Source: Kumtagia yinganensis (GTDB taxonomy: Bacteria; Pseudomonadota; Alphaproteobacteria; Rhizobiales; Rhizobiaceae). Taken from it: a stretch of 64,000 bases of DNA. Below are positions 61,966 to 64,000 of this stretch, piece by piece (the stretch's first letter is position 1; every line of letters begins with the position of its first letter). The position numbers and the translations under genes were made by a program. The notes below the pieces were generated by a model that searched no databases, had not been told where the DNA came from, and saw only the letters and a program-made list of their open reading frames with translations. Location of the stretch: positions 186,001 through 250,000 of the forward strand of contig NZ_JBEBMH010000005.1 in NCBI RefSeq assembly GCF_040081985.1, given 5' to 3'.

Positions 61966-63750
61966 ATGGAGGAAACGAAAAGGCGCTCGCTGAAGCCGCT
62001 CCGACGCCTGCTGCCTTACGTGCTGCGCTACCGCGTGCTGGCCATCGGCGCCGGCATTTCGCTGGTTCTCGCCGCCGCGACGACGCTGACCTTGCCGCTT
62101 GCCGTGCGCCGCATGATCGACCACGGCTTTTCGTCATCGGACTCCACCTTCATCGCCAATTATTTCTCGATGCTCGTCGTGTTGGCGGCGGTGCTCGCTG
62201 CCGCCTCGGCGTCCCGCTATTATTTCGTCATCACGCTCGGCGAACGCGTCGTCGCCGATTTTCGGCGCGACGTGTTCTCGCATGTCACGACACTGTCGCC
62301 GGGTTTCTTCGATACGGTGCAGTCCGGCGAGATCGTGTCGCGGCTGACTGCAGACACCACGCAGATCAAGTCGGCGGTGGGCGCAACCGCTTCAGTGGCA
62401 TTGCGCAACGCCATTCTGGGCATCGGCGCGGTCGTGATGATGGTGATCACCAGCCCCAAATTGTCCGGCCTCGTGATCGTCGCCATCCCGGTCATCGTCC
62501 TGCCGCTCGTCGCCTTCGGCCGTTCGGTGCGGCGCAAGTCGCGCCTGGCCCAGGACACACTGGCCGAGGCGTCAGCCTATGCCAGCGAACAAATCGGCGC
62601 GATCCGCACGCTGCAGGCTTTCACCAACGAGCGGCTGGTCACCGGGCGGTTCGCCCAGGCGGTCGAAGCGGCGTTCCAGGCCGCGCGCTCCTCGGTGCTG
62701 GCGCGCTCGCTGCTCACCTTCTTTGCGATCTTCACCATCTTCGCCTCCGTCGTCGCCGTGCTGTGGTTCGGCTCGCGCGACGTGCTTTCGGGCGCGATTT
62801 CGCCCGGCACGCTCGGCCAGTTCCTGCTCTATTCGGTGTTTGCCGCCGGCGCGCTGGGAGCACTGTCGGAAGTGTGGGGCGAACTCAGCCAGGCCGCCGG
62901 CGCGGCCGAGCGACTGACCGAGCTACTGGCTGAGACGCCCGCCGTTGCCAGCCCGATCAATCCTCAGCCCTTGCCGGTAAAACCACTCGGCTCGGTCGAG
63001 TTCCGGAACGTCGCCTTCTCCTATCCGTCGCGCCCCGACCTGCCGGCGCTGCACGGCATGAGTTTTTTCGTGAATCCCGGCGAGCGCATCGCACTCGTCG
63101 GCCCGTCGGGCGCCGGCAAGAGCACGATCTTCTCGCTCATCCTGCGTTTCTACGATCCGCGGTCCGGCACGGTGCTGGTGGACGGGATCGACGTAGCCAC
63201 CACCCATCCGGCGGAACTGCGTGCCAGGATTGCCATCGTGCCGCAGGACGTCACGGTGTTCGCGGCGACTGCTGCGGAAAACATCGGCTTTGGCCGGCCC
63301 GGAGCGGCCTCCGCCGAAATCGAAGCCGCAGCCCGCGATGCGGTTGCTGACGAGTTCATCCGAAAACTGCCCAACGGTTACGACACTGAGGTGGGCGAGC
63401 GCGGCGTGACGCTTTCCGGCGGCCAGCGCCAGCGCATCGCCATTGCCCGTGCCATCCTGCGCGACGCGCCAATCCTGCTGCTCGACGAAGCTACTTCGGC
63501 GCTCGACGCGGAGAGCGAGAGCGCTGTGCAGACGGCGCTGGAACGGCTGATGCGTGGCCGAACGACGCTGGTCATCGCCCATCGCCTGGCAACCGTGCTG
63601 AAGGCCGACCGCATTCTGGTCATGGATGACGGTCGGATCGTCGAGGAAGGCACGCATGAAAGCCTTGTCGCGAAGGGCGGGCTCTATGCGCGGCTGGCGG
63701 AATTGCAGTTCGCCGACGGCAAGGCAGCGTTTGCAAGGGCGGCCGAATAG
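61966..63750 (+). CDS. ABC exporter, fused membrane and ATPase (MsbA-like)
   Basis: 594 aa. Six membrane helices in the first ~320 residues (e.g. VLAIGAGISLVLAAATTLTL), then the nucleotide-binding domain: Walker A LVGPSGAGKST, Q-loop IVPQDVTVF, signature LSGGQRQRIAIARAI, Walker B ILLLDEATSALD, H-loop VIAHRLAT. A homodimeric exporter of lipids or drugs of the ABCB type; the substrate is unknown. ATG at 61966 after GGAAGGA. Divergent from rpmE, as in many rhizobia, and convergent with an M20 amidohydrolase gene. Confidence 0.94.
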   Translation: MEETKRRSLKPLRRLLPYVLRYRVLAIGAGISLVLAAATTLTLPLAVRRMIDHGFSSSDSTFIANYFSMLVVLAAVLAAASASRYYFVITLGERVVADFRRDVFSHVTTLSPGFFDTVQSGEIVSRLTADTTQIKSAVGATASVALRNAILGIGAVVMMVITSPKLSGLVIVAIPVIVLPLVAFGRSVRRKSRLAQDTLAEASAYASEQIGAIRTLQAFTNERLVTGRFAQAVEAAFQAARSSVLARSLLTFFAIFTIFASVVAVLWFGSRDVLSGAISPGTLGQFLLYSVFAAGALGALSEVWGELSQAAGAAERLTELLAETPAVASPINPQPLPVKPLGSVEFRNVAFSYPSRPDLPALHGMSFFVNPGERIALVGPSGAGKSTIFSLILRFYDPRSGTVLVDGIDVATTHPAELRARIAIVPQDVTVFAATAAENIGFGRPGAASAEIEAAARDAVADEFIRKLPNGYDTEVGERGVTLSGGQRQRIAIARAILRDAPILLLDEATSALDAESESAVQTALERLMRGRTTLVIAHRLATVLKADRILVMDDGRIVEEGTHESLVAKGGLYARLAELQFADGKAAFARAAE

Positions 63751-63832
63751 CGGCTCAGCCGGGTTTCCGGTCGGCCAGCAGCGTCACATGGCCGAACAGT
63801 TGTGCTTTCGCCACGTGTGCGTTGGACGCCGC

Positions 63833-64000
63833 CTATCCCAACAGACTGCGTGCCGTGCGCATGAAGATGCGCGCGCCGATGGCGATCAGGTCGTCGGGGA
63901 AATCGTAGTCCGGATTGTGCAGCGACGGCCGGTCGACGCCTGCGCCCAGGAAGAACATCGCCGACTTCGACGAATGGCCGAACACGCCGAAATCCTCCGA
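63833..64000 (-). CDS. M20 family amidohydrolase, C-terminal fragment (runs off the window)
   Basis: The last 55 codons of a gene whose 5' part lies beyond the window. SEDFGVFG contains the metal-site and catalytic-region SEDF motif, and FFLGAGVDRPSLHNPDYDFP-DDLIAIGARIF is the typical end of M20D amidohydrolases (hippurate/IAA-amino acid hydrolase type). TAG stop at 63833-63835. Likely hydrolyses N-acyl amino acids. Family call is firm despite the truncation. Confidence 0.85.
   Translation of the reverse strand, partial: SEDFGVFGHSSKSAMFFLGAGVDRPSLHNPDYDFPDDLIAIGARIFMRTARSLLG

Overview
The window looks like the chromosome of a high-GC alphaproteobacterium of the order Hyphomicrobiales (Rhizobiales), most like Mesorhizobium or a related Phyllobacteriaceae genus. 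Evidence: the rRNA operon order 16S - tRNA-Ile - tRNA-Ala - 23S - 5S - initiator tRNA; a helix-9-type intervening sequence near the 5' end of 23S; a CenR/OtpR-like response regulator followed by a cyclic-nucleotide-binding protein, as in Brucella; and several short proteins typical of the group. I see no integrase, transposase, phage genes or CRISPR. Genus is inferred from recollection of families, not from a search.

Layout. 0.1-10.2 kb: a secreted beta-propeller/RTX protein, a pair of rhizobial palindromic repeats, a conserved hypothetical gene, an MmcQ/YjbR protein, an L,D-transpeptidase, a methyltransferase, an alpha/beta-hydrolase fused to a LuxR DNA-binding domain, and an M23 peptidase. 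10.8-17.1 kb: one rRNA operon with promoter, boxA, three tRNAs and structured spacers. 17.4-19.1 kb: an amino-acid ABC permease and binding protein without an ATPase. 19.3-19.9 kb: a ParE/RelE-type toxin-antitoxin pair. 19.9-23.2 kb: L,D-transpeptidase, CenR-like regulator, cyclic-nucleotide-binding protein, GNAT, exonuclease III. 23.5-28.8 kb: a MoxR ATPase and its usual VWA partner, separated by a methyltransferase, a GNAT, a HicB antitoxin with a broken hicA, and a split YeeE/YedE sulfur transporter. 28.8-34.6 kb: msrB, rpmF, mtgA, ispA, a lytic transglycosylase and ispG. 34.7-47.2 kb: RidA/FAD-monooxygenase with a divergent TetR, an MFS exporter, an RND pump with adaptor, and a two-subunit molybdenum hydroxylase with its own TetR. 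47.1-52.5 kb: patatin-like lipase and bdhA, a probable 6S RNA before 5-formyl-THF cyclo-ligase, a YmdB-like phosphoesterase, TerC. 52.5-56.6 kb: an ArsR/SRPBCC/VOC module and a winged-helix TPR regulator. 56.6-64 kb: an MBL-fold protein, YebC, a SelW-like protein, a periplasmic caspase with a CxxCH motif next to a YceI-OmpA fusion, rpmE, an ABC exporter and the 3' end of an M20 amidohydrolase.

Themes: cell-envelope and peptidoglycan functions recur (two YkuD L,D-transpeptidases, M23 peptidase, MtgA, lytic transglycosylase, OmpA fusion, CenR-like regulator). Several small regulated modules carry operators readable by eye: perfect inverted repeats precede the toxin-antitoxin pair, hicB, the TetR/monooxygenase pair and the ArsR gene. 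The most interesting candidates are the YceI-OmpA plus caspase/CxxCH gene pair; the hicB locus, with an intact self-regulatory promoter but a hicA cut to about 21 codons; a GC-rich block ending in an intrinsic terminator that may be an unannotated RNA; and structured elements in the rRNA spacers whose hairpins differ in sequence but keep their pairing.
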